Origin: Ascaphus truei
Lineage: Eukaryota; Chordata; Amphibia; Anura; Ascaphidae
Length of the DNA: 64,000 nucleotides
Assembly (NCBI GenBank): GCA_036426205.1
Contig: CM071570.1
Span: forward strand, 141,352,563 to 141,416,562
Direction of reading: 5' to 3'
Shown here piece after piece: positions 34,618-45,573 of the stretch (position 1 is its first letter; every line of letters begins with the position of its first letter). Below the pieces are notes generated by a model. It did not search any database and had not been told where the DNA came from. It worked only from the letters and a program-made list of their open reading frames with translations. The position numbers and the translations under genes are program-made.

Positions 34618-35033
34618 TGTAGCCTGGAGCTCCCGCAGCTCCTTGAGACCCCCCTCCCTTGGAGCAGTGCGGTCGCGGGTGCCGTCGGAGCCAGCGCCGG
34701 GCCCGTCGGCTACTTCCAAGGGTGGGGGCCGGAGCGGGGAGTCGCGCGCTGTTCCCTGATGCGGCCGGTTGCCGGGGACGCGAGCGGCCCATTGTTAGGG
34801 CCGCGATCGCGTTGCCGAGGCCCCGGCGGCTCAGGGTACAGGGCGCCGCCATTGCGCAACAGCTCGCGCATGCGCAGGAATAGCCAGGAGGCAGGAGAGC
34901 TCCAGAGAGGTCGCGCATGCGCAGGACAGAGCCTAGAGAGTCGCGCGAGGGCAGGGACTGTTCAGGAGAGGTTGCGACGGCCATTGGTAGTTCGCGCAGG
35001 CGCAGGGAAGGCGCGCACGCGGCCCCAATGTAT
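34618..35033 (+). repeat. LTR copy, cut by assembly gap
   Basis: The first 416 bp of an LTR, differing from both 31100-32052 and 35117-36801 at a few positions (for example GGCCCATTG near 34788). It ends at the N run. Confidence 0.9.
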
Positions 35034-35113
35034 NNNNNNNNNNNNNNNNNNNNNNNNNNNNNNNNNNNNNNNNNNNNNNNNNNNNNNNNNNNNNNNNNNN
35101 NNNNNNNNNNNNN
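35034..35113. other. Assembly gap (80 N)
   Basis: N run between two LTR starts. Sequence on each side implies unresolved repeat copies. Confidence 1.
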
Positions 35114-35116
35114 GAG

Positions 35117-36801
35117 TGTAGCCTGGAGCTCCCGCAGCTCCTTGAGACCCCCCTCCCTTGGAGCAGTGCGGTCGCGGGTGCCGTCGGAGCCAGCGCCGGG
35201 CCCGTCGGCTACTTCCAAGGGTGGGGGCCGGAGTGGGGAGTCGCGCGCTGTTCCCTGATGCGGCCGGTTGCCGGGGACGCGAGCGGCCCGTTGTTAGGGC
35301 CGCGATCGTGTTGCCGAGGCCCCGGCGGCTCAGGGTACAGGGCGCCGCCATTGCGCAACAGCTCGCGCATGCGCAGGAATAGCCAGGAGGCAGGAGAGCT
35401 CCAGAGAGGTCGCGCATGCGCAGGACAGAGCCTAGAGAGTCGCGCGAGGGCAGGGACTGTTCAGGAGAGGTTGCGACGGCCATTGGTAGTTCGCGCAGGC
35501 GCAGGGAAGGCGCGCACGCGGCCCCAATGTATTTGCAGCCTCCACGGGACTACAACTCCCATGAGGCTTAGGGGCAAGCACATCAGGTGCCTCCGTGTGG
35601 CCAATAAGGGCCAAGGATCTCCAGAGGGAGCAATAAGATACATTTCGCGCGCTGAGAACGGCAGTTGGAGCTGGGGAGCTGTGAGGGAAGGAAGGGTGCA
35701 GAGAGCATGTGCAGCTCCTGCATCGAGTAAGGTCCCCACATCCCAAGTAAGGCCCCAACTCCCCACCAGGTTAGTGGGTAAGTGTTGAGGGACGGCCCAG
35801 ATAGGGACGCTGCCCTTAGTGCGTGTCTGTGTGCTGTCTTGTCAGGATCACGGCTGGCAGTGCTGTGAGGCCTGACAAGAAGGCATAGTGATAGTGTGCA
35901 GCAAGTGGCTGTACGCGTTATGAAGTTGTAGGGCGTAGCTGCTAGTGTTAGTGTTAGTGTTAGGGTTCAGTGAGTGTCAGGACTGGGATGAGTTAAGGGA
36001 GTGGGGCAGGTTATTACCCCGCAGGCCCTAGGAGTTTTCCCCAAGCCACCCCAGGTTGCGGTACAGATAGGGACAGGCCCTAGGTTAGGGTTCCTGTCAC
36101 TTTAGGGTTAGTTAGGGATAGACAGGGATAGCGGCGGTTGCTGTTCCCGTGATGCGGTTGATGTTGCCGTGATTCGGTTGTGTTCACGTGAAGCGGTGGG
36201 ACCCTCGTTGGGGTTCCTGGAGAATTACCTGGATAGGATCAGACGGATGCATCGCACGTCTGACCCTTTTAGAAGATTGTTGCGGACCCGAGCATCGGAG
36301 TGCTCGGAAGGTATTCACTATATATATGTGCACCAACAGGCCTAACACATTAATTAGTGACTGCGCAGTCACCCACGTTCTCTACTAGAGTGCGGGACAT
36401 TGGGTGGGGATTCTCGGGACACTGGGTGGGATCACCTAGTGTTGGGAAGCGTCCTGCGCGACGCAGTAAGTGTCTCCTCTAGAGAGGGGCACAGGTTATG
36501 ATGTTGATATTGCTGTGATCTGTTTCTTGCATGTTGAGTAAAGTCCCTAGTTAATATATATATCTGTGTGAGTATCGATTATTGTGATTGTCCTGCGAGG
36601 AACCACTCCCCCTATGGTGGGAGCCATCGCAGGTGGAGGCGCTGCATCGTTGGAAGTAAGTACCCCTAGTATAATGGCCCCAGGTTCCCCATGGCGGACG
36701 CTCAGCCCTCCTGTGAGCCAACAGGTATAGCACCACACTAGAAGTAGTCAGATACACCTACACACCCCAATCTCACTTAGGGTGGGGGTAAGAGGGCTAC
36801 A
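35117..36801 (+). repeat. 3' LTR (longest form, 1,685 bp)
   Basis: Starts TGTAGCC after GAG and ends GGCTACA. The segment 36029-36754, absent from the 5' LTR, contains CGCAGGTGGAGGCGCTGC near 36630, also present in the solo LTR at 6.24 kb. The long form is therefore likely ancestral. Confidence 0.85.
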
Positions 36802-37087
36802 TCCCCCCCAGCACACTGGCATTCTCGGCTCCCCACCATTCCCAGCCCCCATCAACACCATCAGCACCCACACATTGGCACCTTCGCACCTCCCCATCGG
36901 CACACCCACATCCGCACCCCCACATCAGCAACAAACCCTCCCAAATCAGCACACCGATACAATCACCATCAGTACAGCCACAGCAGCAGTACCACCGCAC
37001 ACTGCCATGGGCCGCGTGGACCACTCCCCACCCAAATGCCACCCCCACACCACAAACATCCCGGGCAACGCCGGGGCTCTCAGCTAG
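36802..37087 (+). mobile_element. Short non-autonomous Helitron-like insert
   Basis: It starts TC directly after an A and ends with a GC hairpin (CCCGGGCAACGCCGGGG, 37059-37075), then CTCTCAGCTAG, followed by T: the Helitron hallmarks 5' TC, 3' hairpin plus CTAG, and insertion between A and T. The interior is CA/CC-rich. Without it the LTR end ACA abuts TATACTATA, restoring the TATA target duplication of the host LTR element. There is no coding capacity. Confidence 0.75.
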
Positions 37088-37091
37088 TATA

Positions 37092-37640
37092 CTATAAATT
37101 AGCTACTACTGACACGCATGGACATGTTGAAGAAATTCGTCCCATTAACCATATTCTATTTACTTTGTTTCTGGGGCCTATTTCTGCATACAGTTAGCTT
37201 AGTGAATATGGACATAACTCAAAATTATAACACCAGTTGCAGTTTTGATTAACCTAGTGTTATTTGCATTGCTATAATTCTAGTTATTGTGTCTGGGCCT
37301 CTGTCTTTTTCTGCATACGTGCATCGTACAGTAAGCTTAGAATGTATTTTAGAACGAAAAAGTAACTTTATGTCTCTAGCTTTCCTATTTCTGTGAGATG
37401 GCAGAAGCTTACAAAACGTAATTACCTGAGTTACAATGTTACTGTAAGAATACTTGCTGCCTTACATAATGACACTAAAGTTTCAAAATGTTATTGTTTC
37501 TGACAGTGACCAGCAGAGGAAAATCTAAAATCCACGCTTTGTTTTTCTGTATAGATATATTCCATATAAACAGAATCTGAAGTTATATCTGTGTTTAGTT
37601 ACAATACTTACCAGGGGAGTCATTCACTGTCAATATTTTG
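37092..37640. other. No recognised feature
   Basis: AT-rich sequence. GGGGCCTATTTCTGCATACAG at 37172 weakly echoes the cassette-family terminus; otherwise nothing is seen. Confidence 0.5.
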
Positions 37641-37646
37641 TAAGCA

Positions 37647-38161
37647 CACATTTTTATTGTGCCCATGGCTAATGCCATCCCTGGAAACATTACTGCTCAC
37701 ATTCATACACTGGTTCACAAACAGACACACTAATGCAGTTGCACCCCAGCCCTGATGATCTAATGATGAACCTTATGAATGTGCTTATATTCAAAATCTA
37801 AAGTATAATTTAGTTTCTTTATTTTTTTACTTTCGTTCATGTTGTTCTATTTTGCCAAATGTATCTTGCTAAGGAAATACTATACTGATATAACACAAGG
37901 GCAAGATAGGGGTGGGCTGACCTGGGGGGGGGGGGGGGGGGGGGGGGAGGCGTGAAATTGCACCCTGGGCCAATCAGATTTTTGAATATGTGGGCCAGTT
38001 GCAGGGAGGAGAAAAGCAGGGGTTGTGTGCAGCTCAATGCAGATTGTGGCCATTAGGTGACGCTGCAGAGCTCACATAGCAGCTTTCTACTCTCCCAGGC
38101 TGGCTCCTCTCTGCAATATGTTGGTAATGGTAAGTGTAAGTATATGCAGGGCCACCAATAG
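37647..38161. repeat. 515-bp direct duplication, copy 1
   Basis: It matches 39204-39712 throughout with small differences. A long uninterrupted poly-G run lies at about 37925-37947; the other copy has a shorter run. Confidence 0.9.
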
Positions 38162-38164
38162 CGA

Positions 38165-39200
38165 AGAGAGCTGGGACAAGTGTCAGAGGCCCAGCAACTC
38201 TGCTCTGTCCAAATAAAAAAGGTATCACTTAGTACTGAAGTATTCATTTATTCTGACTATCACAACTAGACTAACATGGCTGTTTCTATTTAATTCATAA
38301 AGTACGAATGCAAGTAAGCAGAAAATGATAGCCACAACTCTGTGAGGTCATCAGTGACATCACAATGGGATGGTGTGGCTAAGGTGCAGCTGCTGCCATT
38401 TGCCTGGAGTAGTCATCACTCATTGACCAAAATACTGTTTGTTTTTAGATAGCTAGGCAGCTGCCAAAAACATTGTGATGTCGCATGTATAAGGGATCTG
38501 TCTGAATATCCAGGATGAGTGCTGACAGGAAGTGACATCATCTTCTCCAAAGCTACCACGGCCATCTTACTTCCTGGTAAATCCTGCCCTTACCTCCCTG
38601 ACAGGAAGTAAGCCTCGCTTTGGACTTCATTGCCAGCAGATGCCTCTGGTCTTTAAGTAGCAGGCAGTTGCTATCAACTTTGCTCGTGCAAAGTACTTGT
38701 ACCTTGTCCCGTCTGAGCTCTGCTTTGCCTTTGTTTTGCTTGCCACGTGTCTTGACCTTGGAACTGAATCTGACTACCCTTTGCCTGCCGCCTGCCTCGA
38801 CCCCGGAACCGTACCTGACTACCCTGCATCCCAGGCCTCTGATCCCAGGCCAAGGTCTGTGTATTACTCCCTACCTCTGCCCTGCGGGTAAGTATCCTGT
38901 CCTGCAGTCAGCAACGTTACAGAGCGAGCTTATCGGGACATCATAATACACTGAATGCTAGTGAGCTGTAAATGCTGATGCCGACCAGGAGGAGTTATCA
39001 TTCATGGTACGCATGGCGCAAAGGAGGAGAAGACCTTACTTGCAACAGCATCAATAACATCCTGATGACCAATGGAGACACACAGTAGAAATGTAGTGCA
39101 GTTTATTTCAACAAGGGTTAGTTGGGACAAGTGATGGGATACCAGTCTACATGTGCATTGTTTTTGGATTCTAGTCATATTCCACACAGTTCAGTCCCTC
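38165..39200. other. No gene recognised
   Basis: GGAAGTGACATCATC (38528) and the inverted GACAGGAAGTAAG/ACTTCCTG pair (38565-38612) are the only structures noticed. The plus frame 38620-38946 is low-complexity and matches nothing known. Confidence 0.4.
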
Positions 39201-39203
39201 CTT

Positions 39204-39712
39204 CACACATTTTTATTATGCCCATGGCTAATGCCATCCCTGGAAACATTACTGCTCACATTCATACACTGGTTCACAAACAGACACACTAATGCAGTTG
39301 CACCCCAGCCCTGATGATCTAATGATGAACCTTATGAATGTGCTTATATACAAAATCTAAAGTATAATTTAGTTTCTTAATTTTTTTACTTTCATACATG
39401 TTGTTCTATTTTGCCAAATGTATCTTGCTAAGGAAATACTATACTGATATAACACAAGGGCAAGATAGGGGTGGGCTGACCTGGGGGGGGGGGGGGGGGG
39501 CAGGCGTGAAATTGCACACTTGGCCGATCAGATTTTTGAATATGTGGGCCAGTTGCAGGGAGGAGAAAAGCAGGGTTTGTGTGCAGCTCAATGCAGATTT
39601 TGGCCATTAGGTCACGCTGCAGAGCTCACATAGCAGCTCCTACTCTCCCAGGCTGGCTCATCTCTGCAATATGTTGGTAATGGTAAGTGTAAGTATATGC
39701 AGGGCCGCCAAT
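39204..39712. repeat. 515-bp direct duplication, copy 2
   Basis: Counterpart of 37647-38161. Homology ends at the TIR element that starts at about 39714; copy 1 preserves the continuous sequence (CCAATAGCGAAGAGAGC), giving a probable left empty-site flank. Confidence 0.9.
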
Positions 39713-39713
39713 A

Positions 39714-40250
39714 GAGAAAGACCACAGTGGGTCTATATCCAGCAGAATGAGGGACTTGCAAACTAGGGTCTTTCTCCCTCCTAATAGAGGTAAATGAGAA
39801 TTTTAATCCTAATAGACGAAAAGTAGTATTTTATCTGGTAGTGTTAGGCCTTTGCGAACGGTTGTCTGCCTTGTCGTGGCTCGCAAGCTTACAACGCTTT
39901 GGCCAAAGGGTTAAACTAAATGACCCTATTTCAAGAGAATATATAAGTATTTTACTGTGTATTTCTGTCATGTTGGATGTAGCATTGGGCTTCTCTGTCG
40001 TCTGTTGTAGACATATGCCACGCTCAATAGCACTCCATTTTGACACATATACATATATATATTTTGTGGGGTCTCAGGGGTTCTCAAAAAGAGCTTGCTG
40101 GGGTTCTGTGTTTTGTTAACCTATTCTCAGCTGTTTCATCTGTTGGAGGTTAGTGGCTCCTCCTTCCCAGGTTTTAAGCCCGCCCCTCCCCACTTCCCTA
40201 GTTTGCAAGTCCCACATTCTGCTGGATATAGACCCACTGTGGTCTTTCTC
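39714..40250. mobile_element. 537-bp element with 55-bp terminal inverted repeats
   Basis: 39714-39768 (GAGAAAGACCACAGTGGG...AAACTAGGG) is the reverse complement of 40196-40250 with one mismatch. There is no transposase. A subterminal GTCTTTCTCCCTCCTAATA motif occurs in direct orientation near both ends. Superfamily unknown. Confidence 0.8.
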
Positions 40251-40257
40251 CCTCCTA

Positions 40258-40533
40258 ATATCCAGCAGAATGAGGGACTTGCAAACTAGGGTCTTTCGCC
40301 CTCCTAATAGAGGTAAATGAAAATTTTAATCCTAATAGAGGTATATTAGTATTTTATCTGGTAGTGTTAGGCCTTGCGAACGGGTGTCTGCTTTGACGTG
40401 GCTCGCAAGCTTACAACGCTTTAGCCAAAGGGTTAAACTAAATGACCCTATTTCAAGAGCATATATAAGTATTTTACTGTGTATTTCTGTCATGTTGGAT
40501 GTAGCATTGAGCTTCTCTGTCGTCTGTTGTATC
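40258..40533. repeat. Partial second copy of the TIR element
   Basis: 276 bp match 39735-40010 in direct orientation, beginning inside the TIR (ATATCCAGCAGAATG) and ending at GTCTGTTGTA, directly adjacent to the first copy. Confidence 0.85.
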
Positions 40534-41665
40534 AATAGGTGATCTCGGTAATGGAGGTAAGTATGTCAAGTCGTGCAGCTCCAGTATATATCATAGGATC
40601 AGACCCCTGGTATATATATAAGGGCTAATGGTGAGGTAATGTGTTGGATACAATGAACCCAATAACGCAACATACTAATGCAGGCACTGGCTCATGCTCC
40701 CTCCCAGATATATCTCCTATATTGGAGAGGTACAGAGTCTTCACTATGAGAAAACGCACAGCTGAGTTTGCTGTGACTGCAGCAGTAGTTGTGCTGCTAT
40801 AATCTGTAGGGAAAAAGACCTTTGATTCAGGTCATTTTCATTACCCTAATAGGGCTATGTCTGAGAGTGTGGAGCTGTTACCTCAAGCCTAGCGTCTTGT
40901 GGAAGTAAAGTATGCCACATATGAAAACGCTGGGTGCCAGGTATCCGCAAACGTAGGTTAGGGACCCAGAATGGAGCTGTGCAAGTTTCTAGTGCTAGCT
41001 AGTGGGATCCTCATTCGGCCCACATCTTTGATTAACTAGCGGCTGACGGAGTACACCATGCTGTGAATAGAAAACGGGCCAGGCTACTGCTAGCCCGGTC
41101 GCGCTGATGATGTCACCCGACACGTGTTTCATTCCGGCTGGGAACTTCTTCGGGGGATGTGACAGAGTGCCTGGCCAAAAACAACCTGTTTCTCAGAAAT
41201 CCGCCTGGACAATGTCACAGACCCTTAAAAAGCATGTGTTGATAAAACCAGACATCCAGTAACCCGACCTTTGTACAGCATGCTCTAGAGAAAGCTGCAT
41301 CTGATCCATATGAGCCAGGTGTGGAAGGAGCATCTGCCAGGACAGGCAGAATCTACAGAAAAGCAGCTTGCTCTAGAAGAAGTCGGATGGTGCTGCAGGG
41401 ATGATATATTGATACAAATAAAATTGTAATACTTACTATACAAATATGTGGACAGCTTCTTATTAAAGCCATAAAGGACCTTTCAAGTCCTATGCACTTT
41501 ACGATTGTCAGCAGCAAACACCTTGGGTGGAATCCCAACAGCACATATAACAAATATATTAATTATTAGGAGACATGACTAATTATTTTAAATAAAAAGG
41601 TATTCATTGTAGAAAGTCTCTTCCCTTGCACTATATTACAGCATAAATGTTACAGTATTTGTCTA
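40534..41665. other. No gene; hammerhead-like motif inside
   Basis: Sequence without a coding frame of note apart from the hammerhead-like motif at 41112-41164 listed separately. Confidence 0.4.
41112..41164 (-). ncRNA. Hammerhead-like motif, one core substitution
   Basis: Minus strand: CCGAAGA (CTGAAGA expected), stem II TTCC...GGAA, GAAAC, ACGTGTC (stem III plus GUC), and flanking ATCCC/GGGTGA able to form stem I. The U-to-C change in CUGANGA should impair catalysis. Confidence 0.45.
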
Positions 41666-41667
41666 TT

Positions 41668-41700
41668 GCAGTGATTCTCAACAGGTGGTACAGGAACCTT
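41668..41700. mobile_element. Possible hAT-type terminus
   Basis: CAGTGATTCTCAACAGGTGG resembles the CAGTG(G/T)TTCTCAACC terminal repeat of hAT/Charlie MITEs. No matching opposite end was found. Confidence 0.3.
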
Positions 41701-42440
41701 TAGGGATTTGAAAGGGGCTTGCCAAAATAAATATGTAATTGTGGATCTCAGTATAGTAGGTTCATGAGCCAGTGTGAGTATCCTCCATCCAGGTCCATAA
41801 CTAACCCCCCTCCAGGTCCATTACACCACTCCCCCTCCCATAGTCCATAACTACCCCATCCAGGTCCATAATGACAGTGTATGTAGCCAACCTTACTGTC
41901 CTTGTGGTCATGCAGAAGAATGCAGACACCAACGGCCAGAACTAATCCCCCTCCCCTTGCATGCACAAGAACACCAGGTTCATGCAGCCAGGAAGGAGTA
42001 ACGCTGCAAGGTTCCATGCCATTCAATGGGACCCCACAGTGTTAATCCTCCACTTTATGGGCCATCCTGCAGGATGAGAGAAATTATACTCACATTTCAG
42101 GTGCGTTGCAAAGGTCCCTGTCTGCTATCTCGGCATCTCTCTGCCTGGATCTTTGTCTGTCCAATCATTGAAGGTAAGCAGGGCTGTAGTTCCTACTCAA
42201 TTGATGTTGTTGCCCTTATATGTGGCTCTACATCATGAGGGGGAGGCTATACGAATCCCACAGAGTTAATCCTAAATAGGAAACTTACTGTCCTTGGGGC
42301 CGCGAGATCAGTAACTGCAATGCAGCCACACTCCAGTCTCACCGGAGCAGTGCAAATTGTGGCACAGAGGACAGAAAGTCTGGCTGTATCTGTACCCCTC
42401 TCCCAGTCCGTAACGACCCCCTCCATGCCCTCATCACCTC
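41700..42440. other. No gene; GGTCCATAA sub-repeats
   Basis: CCAGGTCCATAACTA-like phrases repeat four to five times at 41790-41880. Some blocks (ACTTACTGTCCTTG, AATGCAG) recur about 400 bp later. Nothing else can be supported. Confidence 0.4.
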
Positions 42441-42462
42441 CCCACCTTGTGTGTTTGTGCGT

Positions 42463-42503
42463 ATATATATATAAATATATATGGTGTGTCTGTGTGTTTG
42501 TGC

Positions 42504-42545
<42 letters not shown>

Positions 42546-42551
42546 ATATAT
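42463..42551. repeat. (TA)n microsatellite, insertion target of the gypsy element
   Basis: Alternating TA with GTGTGTTTGTGCG interruptions. The LTR at 42552 starts inside this tract, and AT repeats resume at 51547 after the other LTR. Confidence 0.9.
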
Positions 42552-43048
42552 TGTGGCAGGATGGCCATGGAAAGTGAGGAGACAACATGACTTTTCTGGT
42601 GAAATAGCGCTGGTGGATTTATTTGTTCAAAAATGGTAACTAAACAATGGGTACACTGTCCCTTTAAATAAACAAAACCCTAACCCCGGTCGGGGCACTG
42701 ACTAAACAAAAGTGCAGGCTATCTACCTGGCTGGCTAGCTAACCTAGTCCAGCCCAACAATGTTCAACAATACCAGTTGGCTCCTTACCTGGGAGCTTTA
42801 TTCCCCCTTGGGACAGGATCAATCTGAGCAGCCTGTGTCTGTCTGTCAACACTCCTCTGTCTTCTCTCTGTGCCTGGGAAAGACTGCCGCCCCAGAGGCA
42901 TTTGCTCTTCCTGTTTTAAAGCAGGTGAACTAGCTTAATTTGAACCACCTGTGGACTGCTTAACAAGCTGGGTTAACCCCTCGTCTACTGGAAAGCATGC
43001 ATACTGCCATCTCCTACTAACATATACAGAGTCAATGACCCTGTCACA
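42552..43048 (-). repeat. 3' LTR of the Gmr1-like element
   Basis: 497 bp; on the plus strand TGTGGCAGG...CCTGTCACA. The polypurine tract GGGAAGGGGGATA (minus strand, 43061-43049) abuts it. By eye it differs from the 51053-51546 LTR at roughly twenty positions. Confidence 0.9.
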
Positions 43049-43640
43049 TATCCCCCTTCCCAGCGTAACGTTACCGAGTGGAGCGGCCCGTGCACCAAGA
43101 CTGTGCACCCTAGAGAGTGCATCAGCATTACTGTGCAGTATGTCTGGGCGATGTTGGACCGTGAAGTTGAAAGGTTGCAACGACAAAAACCAACGGGTAA
43201 CTCTCGAGTTCTTTTCTTTATTTCTATGCATCCACTGTAGGGGTGTGTGATCTGTAACGAGTGTAAAAGACCTGCCTAAAAGGTAATACTTCAATGTGTC
43301 TGTTGCCCACTTTACGGCCAAACACTCTTTTTCTACTGTGGCATATCTTTGTACGCGGGGACACAATGTGAGACTTAAATAGAGGACCGGGTGTTCCACT
43401 TCTCCTACAAACTGGGACAGTACTGCTCCGAGACCTTCTTCGGAGGCGTCCATTTGCAGAAAAAACTCTTTCTTAAACTTCGGGGCTACCAAGACTGGGT
43501 GACTACAGAGCGCTGTACGTAGGTCTAAAAATGCGGTCTCCGCATTACTGTTCCATTTTACAACATCAGGTGCCTTTGCCTTTACTAAATCTGAAAGCGG
43601 TGTCGCCAGGGTTGCAAAATGGGGTATAAATCGCCTGTAG
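42935..43640 (-). pseudogene. RNase H domain, copy 1 (frameshifted from RT)
   Basis: The frame 43492-42935 encodes LVAPKFKKEFFLQMDASEEGLG-type RNase H with its acidic residues: QMDASEEG, VEKECLAV, LVTDHTPLQW and NADALSR. Upstream codons to about 43640 continue in the same frame from the RT connection domain; an A-run slip at about 43672-43679 separates it from the RT frame. The C-terminal tail overlaps the LTR. It is identical to the second copy at 47039-47744. Confidence 0.85.
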
Positions 43641-43653
43641 TAACCTACAATGC

Positions 43654-44290
43654 CTAGAAATGTCCTAACCTGTTTTTTTTAAGGGGACGGGGCCAACTCT
43701 CAATGGCTTCAACTTTATTGAGCTGAGGTTTTACTGTCCCCCTTCCCACAACATAGCCAATATATTTTGCTTCTGCTAGGCCGACTGAACATTTAGCTGG
43801 ATTGGCTGTAAGATCCGCCTCCCGAAAGGTTCTCAACACTGCCTCAACTTTTTGTAGATGTGAGTCTCAATCTGGACTATGAATTACCACATCGTCTAAG
43901 TACGCTGAGGCGTAGTTCGAGTGTGGGTGTAACAACTTATTCATCAACCTTTGGAAGGTTGCAGGTGCCCCATGAAGGCCAAAGGGTAAGACAGTATACT
44001 GGAAAAGACCATCAGGTGTGGAGAAGGCCGTTTTCTCTTTTGCTGAACTTGTTAAGGGGATTTGCCAATAACCCTTTGTAAGATCTAAAGTGGTTAGAAA
44101 ACGGGCCCTCGCCAACCTCTCAATTAACTCGTCTACCCGCGGCATAGGATAGGCATCAAACTTCGTGAATTCATTTACTTTTCTAAAGTCATTACAGAAC
44201 CGTATTGAACCATCTGGCTTAGGTACCAAGACAATAGAGCTGGACCATTGACTATGGGACTCCTCAATTACGCCTAACTCTAGCATCTTC
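43654..44290 (-). pseudogene. Reverse transcriptase, copy 1 (N-terminally truncated, in-frame stop)
   Basis: 44286-43867 encodes ELGVIEESHSQW, then VPKPDGSIRFC, FLTTLDLTKGYWQIPL, LPFGLHGAPATFQ and YASAYLDDVVIHS, so the palm with catalytic LDL and YLDD is intact. A TGA at about 43865 follows HSPD; the connection region resumes at 43839-43654 and then frameshifts in an A run. The N-terminal fingers and the integrase C-terminus are missing: the integrase frame ends inside the RT start, indicating an internal deletion near 44290. Confidence 0.9.
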
Positions 44291-45358
44291 TTTTAAATAT
44301 TCCACAAATTGGATGACATTTTTCCCTGGAACAGCTTGTTGCTCCCACTCTTCTTTGAGGCTATCCAGAATCCCTCTTGGGCGTCTCCCATACAGGAGTT
44401 CAAATGGGGAAAACCCTGTAGAGGCCTGTGGCACCTCTCGGATAGCAAACAAGAGATAAGGCAACAAGGTGTCCCAGTTCTTCCCATCACTAGCAACCAC
44501 CTTTCTCAACATCATCTTCAGAGTTTTATTAAATCGTTCTACCAGTCCGTCCGTTTGCGGATGGTAAACAGAGGTTCTTAGGGACTGTATTTTTAGCTCT
44601 ACACATAAGTCTCGCATAAGCTTAGATGTAAACGGGGTAACCTGATCTGTCAAAATTTCATTCGGTATCCCGAGTCGGGAGAATACCTGTAAGAACTCCT
44701 TAGCTAAAGCTTTGGAGGAAGTATTACGTAAAGGCAGCGTCTCTGGATAGCGAGTGGCATAGTCTAGGATCACTAGGATGTATTGATGACCCTTGGCAGA
44801 TTTCTCCAAGGGACCCACTATATCCATGGCGATCCTCTCAAATGGGATCTCAATAATAGGCATAGGGATCAATGAGGCACTCAAACTTGGTCGGGGGGCT
44901 GTCAACAGACACTCGGGACAAGAGGCACAGAATCTTTTTACTGCATTATATATCCCTGGCCAGTAAAATCTTTTTAGGATTCTTTGCTGTGTCTTCTCTA
45001 CTCCCAGATGACCCCCCAATAAGTGAGAGTGTGCTAGCTCCAGGACCTTCCTTACTAACGAACTGGGTACTAGCAATTTTTCTATTTCTTGGCCCTCCTC
45101 TTGGCTCACATGGTATAACAAATCATTTTTAATACAAAAATAGGGATAGGATTCCTTGGTTGTCCTTTCTACCGGGACTCCATTAACTTCTACTGCCTGG
45201 CTAAACCCATTTTTCAACTGGGGATCATTAGACTGCTCCCTACCAAAGTTAGTCAGGGAAAGTTCTAGACTTCCAAAACTTTCCTCATCTGGAGTTTGTC
45301 CGGTTACCTCCACGGGTAACTCGGACACCTGAGCATCAATAGGCCCTGTCTCGGACAA
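44264..45358 (-). pseudogene. Integrase, copy 1 (C-terminally truncated by deletion)
   Basis: The 364-residue frame includes the HHCC zinc domain (H110, H117, C147, C150) and a DDE core: D179 in AMDIVGP, D238 in LTDQVTPF, E274 in GLVERFNK, a D-D-35-E spacing. The usual DQG is DQV here. The GPY/F-type C-terminal region is absent because the frame runs directly into the RT start and stops after VRRN. Lying between protease and RT, it fixes the Gmr1-like domain order. Confidence 0.9.
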
Positions 45359-45573
45359 CTCCTCTCCCTCTGGTCTCCCTCCATTAGGAGTAGTGGCCAG
45401 TGCTAACTGGGTGGGGGCGTACCTCTTTTTTTTCCTTCCTATGTTCTCGTTTCGACTTAGGAGTTTTAGACACCTCAGAGACTAATTCGGGGTCTGTAAA
45501 TGGAAAAAACTAATCTGGAGTAGGATTGTTTAAAGTGAGCTGTCCTATGACCAGGGTGTCAAAACCAGGGAAA

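Larger units (their letters stand above)
31100..36801 (+). mobile_element. LTR retroelement with a single long ORF of unknown family
   Basis: LTRs start TGTAGCC and end GGCTACA (31100-32052; partial 34618-35033; 35117-36801). A PBS-like site follows the first LTR and a polypurine tract precedes the second. The interior (32053-34617, about 2.6 kb) has one uninterrupted frame and no recognisable protease, reverse transcriptase, RNase H or integrase. The flanks carry TATA (31096-31099, and 37088-37091 once the Helitron-like insert 36802-37087 is set aside). LTRs differ by only about a dozen substitutions over the 950 shared positions, so insertion is fairly recent. It is probably mobilised by enzymes encoded elsewhere. 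Confidence 0.8.

Noticed and set aside
34959..35483. Frames spanning the N run
   Set aside because: They include unknown bases and are LTR shadows.
38620..38946. 108-residue plus-strand frame as a gene
   Set aside because: Leu/Pro-rich repeats of the phrase TTLCLPP reflect local DNA repeats (GACTACCCT); no homology recognised.
42951..43250. Plus-strand frames across the gypsy element (for example 44309-44581, 45835-46146, and their copies 4,104 bp on)
   Set aside because: Antisense shadows of gag, integrase and RT; no domains.
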